A DNA stretch of 5,930 nucleotides. Origin: Blastocatellia bacterium (GTDB lineage Bacteria > Acidobacteriota > Blastocatellia > Pyrinomonadales > Pyrinomonadaceae). Made by a program: the position numbers and the translations under genes. The DNA is taken from NCBI GenBank assembly GCA_013695495.1, contig JACDAK010000033.1, positions 1 to 5,930 on the forward strand, given 5' to 3'. Positions 1 to 5,930 of the stretch are shown in pieces. The notes beneath the pieces were generated by a model. That model searched no databases, was not told the origin of the DNA, and worked only from the letters and a program-made list of their open reading frames with translations. Position 1 is the stretch's first letter, and each line of letters starts with the position of its first letter.

Positions 1-758
1 GCCCGACGCTGACGATCTCGACGGCGTGTTCATCTGCCAACCACGCTCTTGGACACGCGTTCTGGCTTGTCAGGCAGGGCATGTCCGACGTTTCAATCGC
101 CGGCGGCAGCGAGGCACCGCTTACCTACGGCAATCTAAAGGCGTGGGAGGCGATGCGCGTCGTCGCACAAGACACGTGCCGGCCCTTTTCAAAAGACCGG
201 ACCGGGATGATACTCGGCGAAGGCGGAGCAATGTTTGTCCTTGAAGAACTTGAACACGCAAAATCCCGTGGGGCGAAGATCTACGGCGAAATCGTCGGTT
301 TTGGGATGTCAGCAGACGCCCACCACCTCACGATGCCGCTCGTTGCGGGAGCCGCAAGGGCGATAAACCGTGCTCTCAAAGATGCTCAAATGAACCCGGC
401 CGAGGTCGGTTACGTTAATGCTCACGGCACCGCCACACAAGCAAACGATGTGATGGAGTCAAACGCGATAAGAGCAGTTTTCGGTGAGCGCACGCCTGAG
501 ATCTTTGTAAGTTCGACCAAGTCAATGCATGGCCACGCACTTGGCGCCGCCGGAGCCCTAGAAGCAGCAGCGACCGTCCTCGGGCTTCATCATGGACAAT
601 TGCCGCCGACTGCGAATTTTACTGAGCCCGACCCTGAGTGCGGCGTTCGAGTGATCGCGAACGAGGCTGTCGAAGCTTCGCCGGCTGCGGCTATCTCGAA
701 TTCGTTCGCATTCGGCGGGCTTAATGCCGTGCTTGCCTTTCGCCGTTGGGATGGTTGA
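1..758 (+). CDS. Beta-ketoacyl-ACP synthase, FabF/KAS-II-like (5' end outside window)
   Basis: This enzyme performs decarboxylative Claisen condensation of an acyl chain with malonyl-ACP, in the cytoplasm. The reading frame is open from position 3 to the TGA at 756-758, giving 251 visible residues; about 155 N-terminal residues are missing. The thiolase-fold C-H-H triad is seen: the nucleophile Cys in TACSSA (codon 27-29), His in NAHGTAT (423-425), and His in STKSMHGH (534-536) with the conserved Lys five residues earlier. Spacing matches E. coli FabF C163/H303/H340 closely (the 37-residue gap is exact). It departs from housekeeping FabF: SMHGH replaces SMTGH, and the C-terminal loop reads NSFAFGGLN instead of NSFGFGGTN. 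This suggests a specialised paralogue such as those of NodE, aryl-polyene or other acyl-lipid pathways. It is followed after 10 bp by an acyltransferase gene. The ATG at 81 is internal, not the start. Family assignment is sure; substrate is not. Confidence 0.93.
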   Translation, partial: PTLTISTACSSANHALGHAFWLVRQGMSDVSIAGGSEAPLTYGNLKAWEAMRVVAQDTCRPFSKDRTGMILGEGGAMFVLEELEHAKSRGAKIYGEIVGFGMSADAHHLTMPLVAGAARAINRALKDAQMNPAEVGYVNAHGTATQANDVMESNAIRAVFGERTPEIFVSSTKSMHGHALGAAGALEAAATVLGLHHGQLPPTANFTEPDPECGVRVIANEAVEASPAAAISNSFAFGGLNAVLAFRRWDG

Positions 759-768
759 TGTGTAGCTG

Positions 769-1707
769 ATGGCAAAAAAGAGCAAAGCCCAGATCTACGC
801 TGAATTCGTTGTCGTAAAAGCGGTCTTCGGCTTTCTCAACATTCTGCCGCGGCGAGCCGCTGTCGGCGCCGGGCTATTCCTTGCACGTATTCTCTATCAC
901 CTCCTAAGCCCGCTTCGCCGGGCCGCGTCTCGAAATCTTGAGATCGCCTTTTCCGATCTAACCGAGCCAGAGCGAAAACGCCTGGCGAAAGGAGCCTTCG
1001 ACAACCTTGGACGAATGCTGGGCGAGATCAGCCAATTCCCCAAAGCCACGCCGGAGTCCATCTCGCAAATAATCGACTTTCGCTTTGACCCGGCAACCTT
1101 GGCCCGATATGAAGAACTGCGGTTGCAAGGACGCGGCGTCATTATCCTCAGCCCCCACATGGGCAATTGGGAGCTGTTGGTGTTTGCTTGGGCCGCCGCT
1201 CAAGAACCGATCAGCTATCTTGCCCGTCCGCTTGATAATCCGCTCATCGAAGATCTCACCGTAAAGCTCCGCACCCGTTTCGGTAATCGTCCGATCAACA
1301 AAACGAATGCGGTCGGCAACGCTCTGAGCATTCTTCGAGCGGGCGGCATCTTAGGGATCCTCGCCGACGTCAACGCACACCCCAAAGAGGGCGTTTTCGT
1401 TCCGTTCTTCGGTGTTCCTGCGTGCACGTCAACCGGTCCGGCTCTGCTCGCGATGCGATCTAATGCGGTCATAATACCCGTCACCGCCGTCTGGGTAGAA
1501 GAAGAAGGCCGCTACGTCGCTCGGCACGGCAGCATTATCGAACCGCGGAATACCGGCGACCGGCAAGCGGATGTCGCCGCGACGACCGCGGAATTCACGG
1601 CTGAGGTCGAAGCTCTGATCCGTCAGAACCCGGATCAATGGATGTGGGTCCACAAGCGCTGGAAGACCCGCCCGCCGGGAGAGCCAGATATTTACGAAAT
1701 CTCTTGA
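769..1707 (+). CDS. LpxL/HtrB-family lipid acyltransferase
   Basis: The 312-residue product is full length for the family (E. coli LpxL is 306). These inner-membrane enzymes transfer an acyl chain from acyl-ACP or acyl-CoA to a lipid acceptor, classically lipid A. A hydrophobic N-terminal segment (about residues 14-45) would anchor it. The HX4(D/E) catalytic motif is H130-MGNW-E135 in SPHMGNWE. Other family landmarks are VFVPFFG (about 209-215), STGPALLAMR (221-230) followed by a hydrophobic strand, and the C-terminal QWMWVHKRWKTRP (290-302). The ATG at 769 lies 10 bp after the ketosynthase stop and lacks a clear Shine-Dalgarno sequence, so translation is probably coupled to the upstream gene. 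Sitting behind a divergent ketosynthase, it may acylate a product of that pathway rather than lipid A, so I give no lpxL symbol. No other lipid A gene is visible. The family is certain; the acceptor is unknown. Confidence 0.92.
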   Translation: MAKKSKAQIYAEFVVVKAVFGFLNILPRRAAVGAGLFLARILYHLLSPLRRAASRNLEIAFSDLTEPERKRLAKGAFDNLGRMLGEISQFPKATPESISQIIDFRFDPATLARYEELRLQGRGVIILSPHMGNWELLVFAWAAAQEPISYLARPLDNPLIEDLTVKLRTRFGNRPINKTNAVGNALSILRAGGILGILADVNAHPKEGVFVPFFGVPACTSTGPALLAMRSNAVIIPVTAVWVEEEGRYVARHGSIIEPRNTGDRQADVAATTAEFTAEVEALIRQNPDQWMWVHKRWKTRPPGEPDIYEIS

Positions 1708-1732
1708 TGTTTTAAAGGGTTTGTGATAGTTT
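1704..1732 (+). promoter_or_regulatory. Possible sigma-70-like promoter for the GGDEF gene
   Basis: TTGATG (1704-1709, 4 of 6 to TTGACA) is separated by 17 bp from TAGTTT (1727-1732, 3 of 6 to TATAAT). An alternative -10, GATAGT at 1725-1730, has a TG one base upstream (extended -10 type). The -35 overlaps the acyltransferase stop codon. The match is weak, and it is proposed mainly because the 79 bp gap and change of function suggest a separate transcript. Confidence 0.2.
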
Positions 1733-1741
1733 AAACCTGCC

Positions 1742-1758
1742 GTCGGATCTTACCCGAC
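1742..1758 (+). other. Small inverted repeat in the leader of the GGDEF gene
   Basis: GTCGG (1742-1746) and CCGAC (1754-1758) form a perfect 5-bp stem around a 7-base loop, ending 28 bases before the GGDEF start codon. No T-tract follows, so it is not an intrinsic terminator. It could be a short operator or leader hairpin, or chance. It is much too small for a c-di-GMP riboswitch. Confidence 0.2.
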
Positions 1759-1786
1759 AACTCTGGCTCGATTCTCCTCCCGTCCG

Positions 1787-3601
1787 ATGAACATTTACAC
1801 TGTTTTCCACACCCGCAGGCGTAAGCTGAAGCACTTGTCGGTAGTTTCTGTAGTAGTGATATCCGCCATTGGCCTTTTAGGCGCGGCAACGGGCGCTGAA
1901 TTGCTGCAACGATTTGCCGCCGGATATCCTTTGATGACCCCGCGGACGGCGGTTGCATTAATCCTCTGCGCTGCGGCTCTCTATCTAACATCCGCCGAAC
2001 CCAATAAACTGCGGCACGTGTCGAAGTTCGCAATTGCCTCGTTTCTGTGTGTGTTCGGTGTCTCTGAACTGGGCCAGCACCTGGCAGCGGCACCGTTTGG
2101 TTTCAGTAACCTGATCTTTTCACCAGGGAATATACCGGCGACAGGCTCTGTTGTAACGATGTCGCCTCAGGCATCGGCGAACCTCGTCCTTCTAAGCCTC
2201 GCTCTCATTAGCTTGAATCGCACTCGCAGACTATCTCTCGTCAGCGAGGGGCTTGTTGTTGCATCGATGTGCGTCACCATCGCCTCGCTCATCGCCCACC
2301 TTTATCAAGCGCGAATCTTCACCGGTACCACCGGCTTCAATCGTATCTCACTGCCCGCAGCCATTTGCTGCGCAATCTTGGCAGTCGGCTGCCTGGCAGC
2401 AAATCGCAAAAGCCGACTGGTAAAGCTTGTTCTTGCGGACAGCCTCGGTGGGACAGTCGCAAGGCGGCTTCTCCCGCTAGCACTTGCTGCCCCGATCATG
2501 ATCGGCGGTCTGGAAGTGATCGGCCAGAACTTCGGGTTCTACAACCTGGGCACTGGAAATGCGTTTTCGGCGCTGGCGAGTACCATGCTCCTGTGCGGGG
2601 CGATCTACTACTTTTCAGCTCGAATCCACCGTTTCCACAAAAAACAGCAGGCCTTTCAGCGTCGAATGGTTGAAAGCGAGGCTAGATATCGCGACCTGGT
2701 CGATCACGGAGCGGGGTTCATAAGCACGCATGATCTTGAGGGCCGAATGACCATGATCAATCCTGCTGCGCTGCGAATGATCGGCTATGGCGAGGAAGAG
2801 GTCATCGGCAAAACACTCCGTGATCTGATGCCTGATGAACACCAGGGCGAATTCAGCGTATACCTTCGTCAGATCTTGAACGAAGGAATCTCCGAAGGGC
2901 TGCTGACACTTGTAAAAAAAGACGGCGCACGGATCGTAATGCGTTATAACAACGTCCTGATCACTGAGCCTTCCGGCAACTCCTACGTGCTTGGCCACGC
3001 GCAGGAAGTCACCGAACTTCTCCGTGCACAGGCGGCTCTCAAGCGTTTGTCGCTGACAGATGAGCTGACGGGCATCTACAATAGACGCGGCTTCTTAACC
3101 TTTGCCGACCAGCAGATAAAGCTCGAAAGCCACAGCGGCACCAGTCGCGGCCTTTCACTGATATTTGCGGATATGGACGGGTTGAAGGCGATCAATGATA
3201 ACTATGGGCACGAAGCAGGATCTGAGGCGCTAGCAGATGTTGCGCGCGTTTTGAAGTCTGCTGTCCGCGACGCCGACATCGTGGCCCGTTGGGGCGGCGA
3301 CGAATTTGTCATTCTTACGATCGGTGCAAAAGACGAGAATGCGGAATTGATGATCGACAGGATTCGCACCGCACTTGACCAAAACAATGCGGTCTCCTCT
3401 AAGCCTTACAAATTGAGTTGCAGTCTTGGTGTGGTCTCACTCGATGGGGCTTGCGACATCGAAGAGGTGGTCGCAGAAGCTGACGAGAGAATGTACCAGG
3501 ATAAGAGATCGCGTAAGGCAGAACGAGTTAATGAGCTGACGCCGAATGTTCAGACGCTCTCACCGCTAATTACGAGGGCACCTCAAGCACGTATCAACTA
3601 A
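1787..3601 (+). CDS. Membrane diguanylate cyclase (8-TM sensor, PAS, GGDEF)
   Basis: The 604-residue protein should make cyclic di-GMP from two GTP at the inner membrane. Residues 1-280 hold about eight hydrophobic helices (near 17-35, 53-70, 80-100, 127-144, 153-172, 187-205, 227-245, 259-278) and form a sensor containing related M-x-P-x-T/A-type units, ending in a segment around ARRLLPLALAAP (225-236). A PAS domain spans about 295-412 (ESEARYRDLVDHG, then NPAALRMIGY). A GGDEF domain spans about 420-575: LTDELTGIYNRRGF at its start, the metal/GTP site ADMDGLKAINDNYGH (461-474), the signature RWGGDEF (501-507), and a c-di-GMP inhibitory RxxD site (R494-D497) correctly five residues before GGDEF. 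It therefore looks catalytically active and product-inhibited. No EAL domain is present. Start: the ATG just before a basic segment and first helix; no good Shine-Dalgarno is visible. It ends with tandem stops TAATAA. Target pathway is unknown. Confidence 0.93.
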   Translation: MNIYTVFHTRRRKLKHLSVVSVVVISAIGLLGAATGAELLQRFAAGYPLMTPRTAVALILCAAALYLTSAEPNKLRHVSKFAIASFLCVFGVSELGQHLAAAPFGFSNLIFSPGNIPATGSVVTMSPQASANLVLLSLALISLNRTRRLSLVSEGLVVASMCVTIASLIAHLYQARIFTGTTGFNRISLPAAICCAILAVGCLAANRKSRLVKLVLADSLGGTVARRLLPLALAAPIMIGGLEVIGQNFGFYNLGTGNAFSALASTMLLCGAIYYFSARIHRFHKKQQAFQRRMVESEARYRDLVDHGAGFISTHDLEGRMTMINPAALRMIGYGEEEVIGKTLRDLMPDEHQGEFSVYLRQILNEGISEGLLTLVKKDGARIVMRYNNVLITEPSGNSYVLGHAQEVTELLRAQAALKRLSLTDELTGIYNRRGFLTFADQQIKLESHSGTSRGLSLIFADMDGLKAINDNYGHEAGSEALADVARVLKSAVRDADIVARWGGDEFVILTIGAKDENAELMIDRIRTALDQNNAVSSKPYKLSCSLGVVSLDGACDIEEVVAEADERMYQDKRSRKAERVNELTPNVQTLSPLITRAPQARIN

Positions 3602-3687
3602 TAAGCAGTGGCTTCGGGGACCACGATGATGCCAGATTCTTGAGCGCGACATCGGGTTCACGGACGTACGAACCAAGATTCGCGTCG

Positions 3688-4692
3688 TTAAACCAACTTC
3701 CGCGCTTGTGATTGTACCGCAGTTATTGCAACCGCATCGACGATATCTTCAGACTTGCATCCCCGTGACAGATCGTTGCAGGGGCGGTCGAGGCCTTGGA
3801 GGATCGGGCCTATGGCGGTTCCGCCGGTGAGGCGTTCGGTAAGTTTATATGCTATGTTGCCGGAGTTGAGATCCGGAAAGATCAGCACATTCGCTCTGCC
3901 CGCGACGGGTGAACCTGGCGCTTTTGACTCCGCCACCGCAGCGACGATCGCTGCGTCGGCCTGCAGCTCGCCGTCCACGATAAGCTCAGGTGCCCGTGCA
4001 CGAACGGTCTTCGTCGCCTCGATTACTTTGTCCAGCGATTGATCCTTCGCACTTCCTTTCGTTGAGAAAGAGAGCATCGCCACGCGCGGCTCTACACCTA
4101 AGAGCGCCCGGCAGGATTCCGCGGAGGCTAGAGCGATCTCGGCAAGCTGTCCCACGTCAGGGTCGATAACCACGCCGCAGTCGGAATAGATCATCGCGCC
4201 TTTGGCGCCGATCTTCTTATCGGGGACGACCATGAGAAAGAACGATGAAACGATCTTAAATCCCTCGCGCACGCCGACGCATCTAATCGCAGCCGCGACG
4301 GTGTGAGCTGTCGTGTTAGTAGCCCCCGCGACCGAACCGTCGGCTTTGCCCTGCCTCACGGCAAGGTTGGCAAAATAAAGCGGATCCTTAACCGTCTGCT
4401 CGGCTTCCTCGAGCGTTATGCCTTTCGCACGCCTCATCTGGTGGTAGAGCTCGGCGGATCGGCGAAATTCGTCGCCGACGCGGTGGTCAAGCACCTCCAC
4501 GCCGTTTAGATTAATGCCGGCGTCTGCGGCTAATGCCCGAACCATATCGACGTTTCCAATGAGGGTGATCCGCGCGATCTTCTTGCGAACGCAGATCTCT
4601 GCCGCCCTCAATGTTCGAACATCATCGCCTTCGGGCAGCATAATGTGCTGCCGGTCTGCCGCCGCCCGTTCCCTTATTTGCTGAAGTATCAT
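3688..4692 (-). CDS. pta: Phosphate acetyltransferase
   Basis: Pta interconverts acetyl-CoA plus phosphate with acetyl phosphate plus CoA, normally with acetate kinase in acetate production or use. From the ATG at 4692 the product has 334 residues, the size of the short (single-domain) Pta class. Seen: N-terminal MLPEGDD, central KDPLYFANLAVRQGKADG and GATNTTAH, then FPDLNSGNIAYKL and the C-terminal block GPILQGLDRP-CNDLSRGCKSEDIV. In ATG numbering the Ser-Arg of DLSRG are S309/R310 and the following Asp is D316, the numbers of the known catalytic residues of Methanosarcina thermophila Pta, which supports this start. A TTG 13 codons upstream (4731) also opens the frame, but the extension has no family counterpart. 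An AGG lies 7 bases upstream of the ATG, a weak Shine-Dalgarno. It is convergent with the GGDEF gene and divergent from the DUF1232 gene. No ackA is in view. Confidence 0.95.
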   Translation of the reverse strand: MILQQIRERAAADRQHIMLPEGDDVRTLRAAEICVRKKIARITLIGNVDMVRALAADAGINLNGVEVLDHRVGDEFRRSAELYHQMRRAKGITLEEAEQTVKDPLYFANLAVRQGKADGSVAGATNTTAHTVAAAIRCVGVREGFKIVSSFFLMVVPDKKIGAKGAMIYSDCGVVIDPDVGQLAEIALASAESCRALLGVEPRVAMLSFSTKGSAKDQSLDKVIEATKTVRARAPELIVDGELQADAAIVAAVAESKAPGSPVAGRANVLIFPDLNSGNIAYKLTERLTGGTAIGPILQGLDRPCNDLSRGCKSEDIVDAVAITAVQSQARKLV

Positions 4693-4747
4693 ACTTAGAC
4701 CTAACCGCCGCCCGTCAAATTTACCATACAACGCACCTGCCTAAAAC

Positions 4748-4776
4748 TTGCACAAACATTCAGTTGTACATAGACT
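4748..4776 (+). promoter_or_regulatory. Possible promoter for the DUF1232 gene in the divergent intergenic region
   Basis: TTGCAC (4748-4753) lies 17 bp upstream of TAGACT (4771-4776, 4 of 6 to TATAAT), placing transcription start about 20-25 bases before the ATG at 4806. On the opposite strand the same 113 bp region (4693-4805) must carry the pta promoter; the best -10-like strings there are TATGGT and TAAATT on the minus strand, both without a good -35. The matches are partial. Confidence 0.3.
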
Positions 4777-4795
4777 TAGGTGAACAAAAGTGTCC

Positions 4796-4800
4796 GGAGA
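4796..4800 (+). promoter_or_regulatory. Shine-Dalgarno site that sets the DUF1232 start
   Basis: GGAGA lies 5 bases before the ATG at 4806. It decides between that ATG and an in-frame TTG at 4764, which would add 14 residues and would sit upstream of the likely transcription start. Confidence 0.7.
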
Positions 4801-4805
4801 ACAAT

Positions 4806-5318
4806 ATGGCAAAAGCTGCAACTGCGCTGACCCAACGTAGCCGCCGCGAGCGTCGCGAGGCGAAGGGAAGAATGGGTAATTTTCTTATGTTCCTTCCGAA
4901 CATGGTGACCCTGCTCGGGCGGTTAATGAAAGACGCTCGCGTGCCCAAGGCGGAAAAGGCCCTATTCCTCGGCGCTATCGTTTATGTTATTTCTCCGATC
5001 GATCTTATCCCCGATATGCTCCCCTTTATCGGCCAGGTTGATGACGCTTATGTCGTAGCTCTTACGCTTCTGCGGCTGATCAACCGCACCGACGAAACTG
5101 TCGTTCGCGAACATTGGTCTGGCGGCGGCGACATCGTTTCGCTGGCAGACAGCATCGCCGGAATCGCGCCGATGCTGTTGCCGAAACGAGTTGCGCGTAT
5201 TCTCTCGACCAACGTGAAGCTCGCGCCGGTGGGCAAAATGTTTGACCGCCTTGGCGGCAATGGTGGTGAGCCGCTCGTGATCGAGATGCCCGAAGTCGAA
5301 TCGGATCAGATCAATTAG
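4806..5318 (+). CDS. DUF1232 (YkvA-like) small membrane protein
   Basis: The 170-residue product carries the DUF1232 core at about residues 49-85: KAEKALFLGAIVYVISP, then the signature IDLIPD (65-70), P73, G76 and the acidic pair D79-D80. The core is a hydrophobic hairpin thought to sit in or on the inner membrane; the biochemical function of the family is not established. The N-terminus is strongly basic (seven Arg/Lys among residues 11-22), followed by a hydrophobic stretch 24-40. A second, family-variable half (about 100-170) contains SLADSIAGIAPMLLPKRVAR and an acidic tail. The start at 4806 is chosen for its GGAGA site; an in-frame TTG at 4764 is less likely. It is divergent from pta and probably monocistronic, given the 170 bp gap and possible terminator downstream. 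Family call is firm; role is unknown. Confidence 0.88.
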   Translation: MAKAATALTQRSRRERREAKGRMGNFLMFLPNMVTLLGRLMKDARVPKAEKALFLGAIVYVISPIDLIPDMLPFIGQVDDAYVVALTLLRLINRTDETVVREHWSGGGDIVSLADSIAGIAPMLLPKRVARILSTNVKLAPVGKMFDRLGGNGGEPLVIEMPEVESDQIN

Positions 5319-5346
5319 GGGTCCTCACAAAGTCATCTCTCCTCTG

Positions 5347-5376
5347 CCGGACGAGTTCTGGATTTTCCCTTTGTTT
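5347..5376 (+). terminator. Weak candidate intrinsic terminator after the DUF1232 gene
   Basis: CCGGA (5347-5351) pairs with TCTGG (5357-5361), with one G-T wobble, around the loop CGAGT. It is followed at once by ATTTTCCCTTTGTTT, a T-rich but interrupted run. The stem is short, so efficiency would be modest. Position 29 bases after the stop codon suits a terminator. Confidence 0.35.
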
Positions 5377-5423
5377 GCAACTATATAAAGGCAAGCTCGG
5401 TAATCTCGTTCTTTATCTAATTA

Positions 5424-5451
5424 GGAATCGTCCGTGGACCTTCGCTATACT
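5424..5451 (+). promoter_or_regulatory. Possible promoter for the ClpN-domain gene
   Basis: TATACT (5446-5451) is 5 of 6 to the -10 consensus and lies 37 bases before the ATG. No TTGACA-like -35 sits at proper distance; instead GGAAT occurs at 5424-5428, 17 bp upstream, which faintly recalls ECF-sigma -35 elements. The rest of the 170 bp gap (5319-5488) holds the candidate terminator, AT-rich strings (TATATAAAG at 5382-5390, TCTAAT at 5416-5421) and nothing else I can assign. Confidence 0.3.
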
Positions 5452-5477
5452 TGTTTTGTACCTAAAAGCGCGGGCCT

Positions 5478-5481
5478 AGGA
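5478..5481 (+). promoter_or_regulatory. Shine-Dalgarno site of the ClpN-domain gene
   Basis: AGGA lies 7 bases before the ATG at 5489, good spacing, and supports that start codon. Confidence 0.6.
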
Positions 5482-5488
5482 TCACTTT

Positions 5489-5930
5489 ATGTTCGAACGC
5501 TACACAGAACGCTCTCGCCGCGTTATCTTTTTTTCCCGGTACGAAGCATTGCAATATGGTTCGCCGATGATCGCCCCTGAGCACATTCTGTTGGGTCTCA
5601 TGCGCGAAGACAAGACCATCCCCGCGAGGTTTTTCCCTAACAGAAATTCACTAAATGTTGATCTTATGCGTCGCGAGGTCGAAGACCGCATTGTCGTACG
5701 CGACCGCATTCCGCAATCAGCCGAACTTCACCTTTCGCCGGAAACTAAGCGGATCTTGTTCTGGGCAAATGAAGAAAGTCGTCACCTCAAAACTAGGCAC
5801 ATAGGCCCGGAGCATCTGCTTGCCGGCCTCCTTCGCGAGGAACGTTCCGTGGCTGCGGAGATACTATTTGCATACGGGCTAAGGCTGCAGGAAGTGCGTG
5901 AAGAGATAGTGAGGATCGGCGGTTCAACAC
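5489..5930 (+). CDS. Clp repeat (ClpC/ClpA N-domain) protein, 3' end outside window
   Basis: The frame runs open from the ATG at 5489 through the window edge, giving 147 residues. It begins MFERYTERSRRVIFFSRYEA and holds two Clp repeats: about residues 1-75, with APEHILLGLMRED (29-41), and about 82-143, with LSPETKRILFWANEE, then GPEHLLAGLLREE. This is the substrate- and adaptor-binding N-domain of ClpC/ClpA AAA+ unfoldases. The visible part stops before any ATPase domain, so the gene may encode a full ClpC or a stand-alone ClpN protein. The opening and the divergent linker (FFPNRNSLNVD) favour the stand-alone type I associate with Acidobacteria, which would act as an adaptor, decoy or modulator of Clp protein turnover; this is inference. 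The start has an AGGA site 7 bases upstream. Confidence 0.88.
   Translation, partial: MFERYTERSRRVIFFSRYEALQYGSPMIAPEHILLGLMREDKTIPARFFPNRNSLNVDLMRREVEDRIVVRDRIPQSAELHLSPETKRILFWANEESRHLKTRHIGPEHLLAGLLREERSVAAEILFAYGLRLQEVREEIVRIGGST

Noticed and set aside
26..244. Open frame of 72 codons near the left edge
   Set aside because: It overlaps the ketosynthase in another frame; the product is Arg-rich with no family features, while the ketosynthase frame contains the catalytic motifs.
1718..1737. GGTTT/AAACC hairpin as a terminator for the acyltransferase gene
   Set aside because: The stem is five AT-rich base pairs with a 10-base loop and is followed by CTGCCGTCGG, not a T-run.
1708..1786. c-di-GMP riboswitch in front of the GGDEF gene
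   Set aside because: The 79-base gap has none of the expected GEMM-type conserved core and only a tiny hairpin.
1731..3387. Minus-strand frames across the GGDEF gene (for example 2615-2998)
   Set aside because: They are antisense shadows; the plus strand carries continuous PAS and GGDEF motifs with an intact active site.
3602..3687. Possible terminator or gene remnant between the convergent GGDEF and pta genes
   Set aside because: GGTTC (3655-3659) and GAACC (3670-3674) give only a 5-bp stem with a 10-base loop and no T-tract on either strand. A minus-strand frame stays open for about 34 codons there but overlaps the end of pta, has no start signal and shows no recognisable family.
4303..4509. 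Plus-strand frame inside pta (and a similar one at 3755-4042)
   Set aside because: Both are antisense to the well-supported pta frame and encode no recognisable motif.
4764..4805. TTG-initiated 14-residue extension of the DUF1232 protein
   Set aside because: The ATG at 4806 has a clear GGAGA site, and the extension runs through the likely promoter.

Overview
This 5.9 kb window looks like ordinary chromosomal DNA of a Gram-negative bacterium, most likely an Acidobacteriota member (Blastocatellia-like). That placement is an inference. It rests on the Clp N-domain protein at the right edge, whose opening (MFERYTERSRRVIFF) resembles stand-alone ClpN proteins I associate with Acidobacteria. The mid-to-high GC codon use and the mix of weak and clear Shine-Dalgarno sites agree with it. 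No sequence search was possible.

Layout, left to right. (1) Positions 1-758 (+) hold the 3' half of a FabF/KAS-II-type beta-ketoacyl-ACP synthase, cut by the window edge just before its catalytic Cys. (2) Positions 769-1707 (+) hold a complete LpxL/HtrB-family lipid acyltransferase, 10 bp downstream and almost certainly in the same operon. (3) Positions 1787-3601 (+) hold a membrane diguanylate cyclase: an eight-helix sensor with an internal repeat, then PAS and GGDEF domains with an intact active site and I-site. (4) Positions 3688-4692 (-) hold phosphate acetyltransferase (Pta), convergent with the cyclase. (5) Positions 4806-5318 (+) hold a DUF1232/YkvA-like small membrane protein, divergent from pta across a 113 bp shared intergenic region. 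(6) Positions 5489 to beyond 5930 (+) hold a double Clp-repeat N-domain protein truncated by the window end.

How the genes relate. Only the ketosynthase and acyltransferase form an evident functional pair: one extends an acyl chain on ACP, the other transfers an acyl chain to a lipid acceptor, which suggests a dedicated acyl-lipid or polyene-lipid pathway lying mostly upstream. The others (c-di-GMP signalling, acetyl-CoA/acetyl phosphate metabolism, DUF1232, ClpN) are neighbours without an obvious shared pathway. I see no mobile element, CRISPR array, tRNA, rRNA or defence locus. No stretch over 300 bases lacks a gene; the longest gap is 5319-5488. I do not find a convincing undescribed system. 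The best second-look items are the repeat-built sensor of the diguanylate cyclase, the divergent ketosynthase/acyltransferase pair with its two TGATG stop-start junctions, and the ClpN protein.
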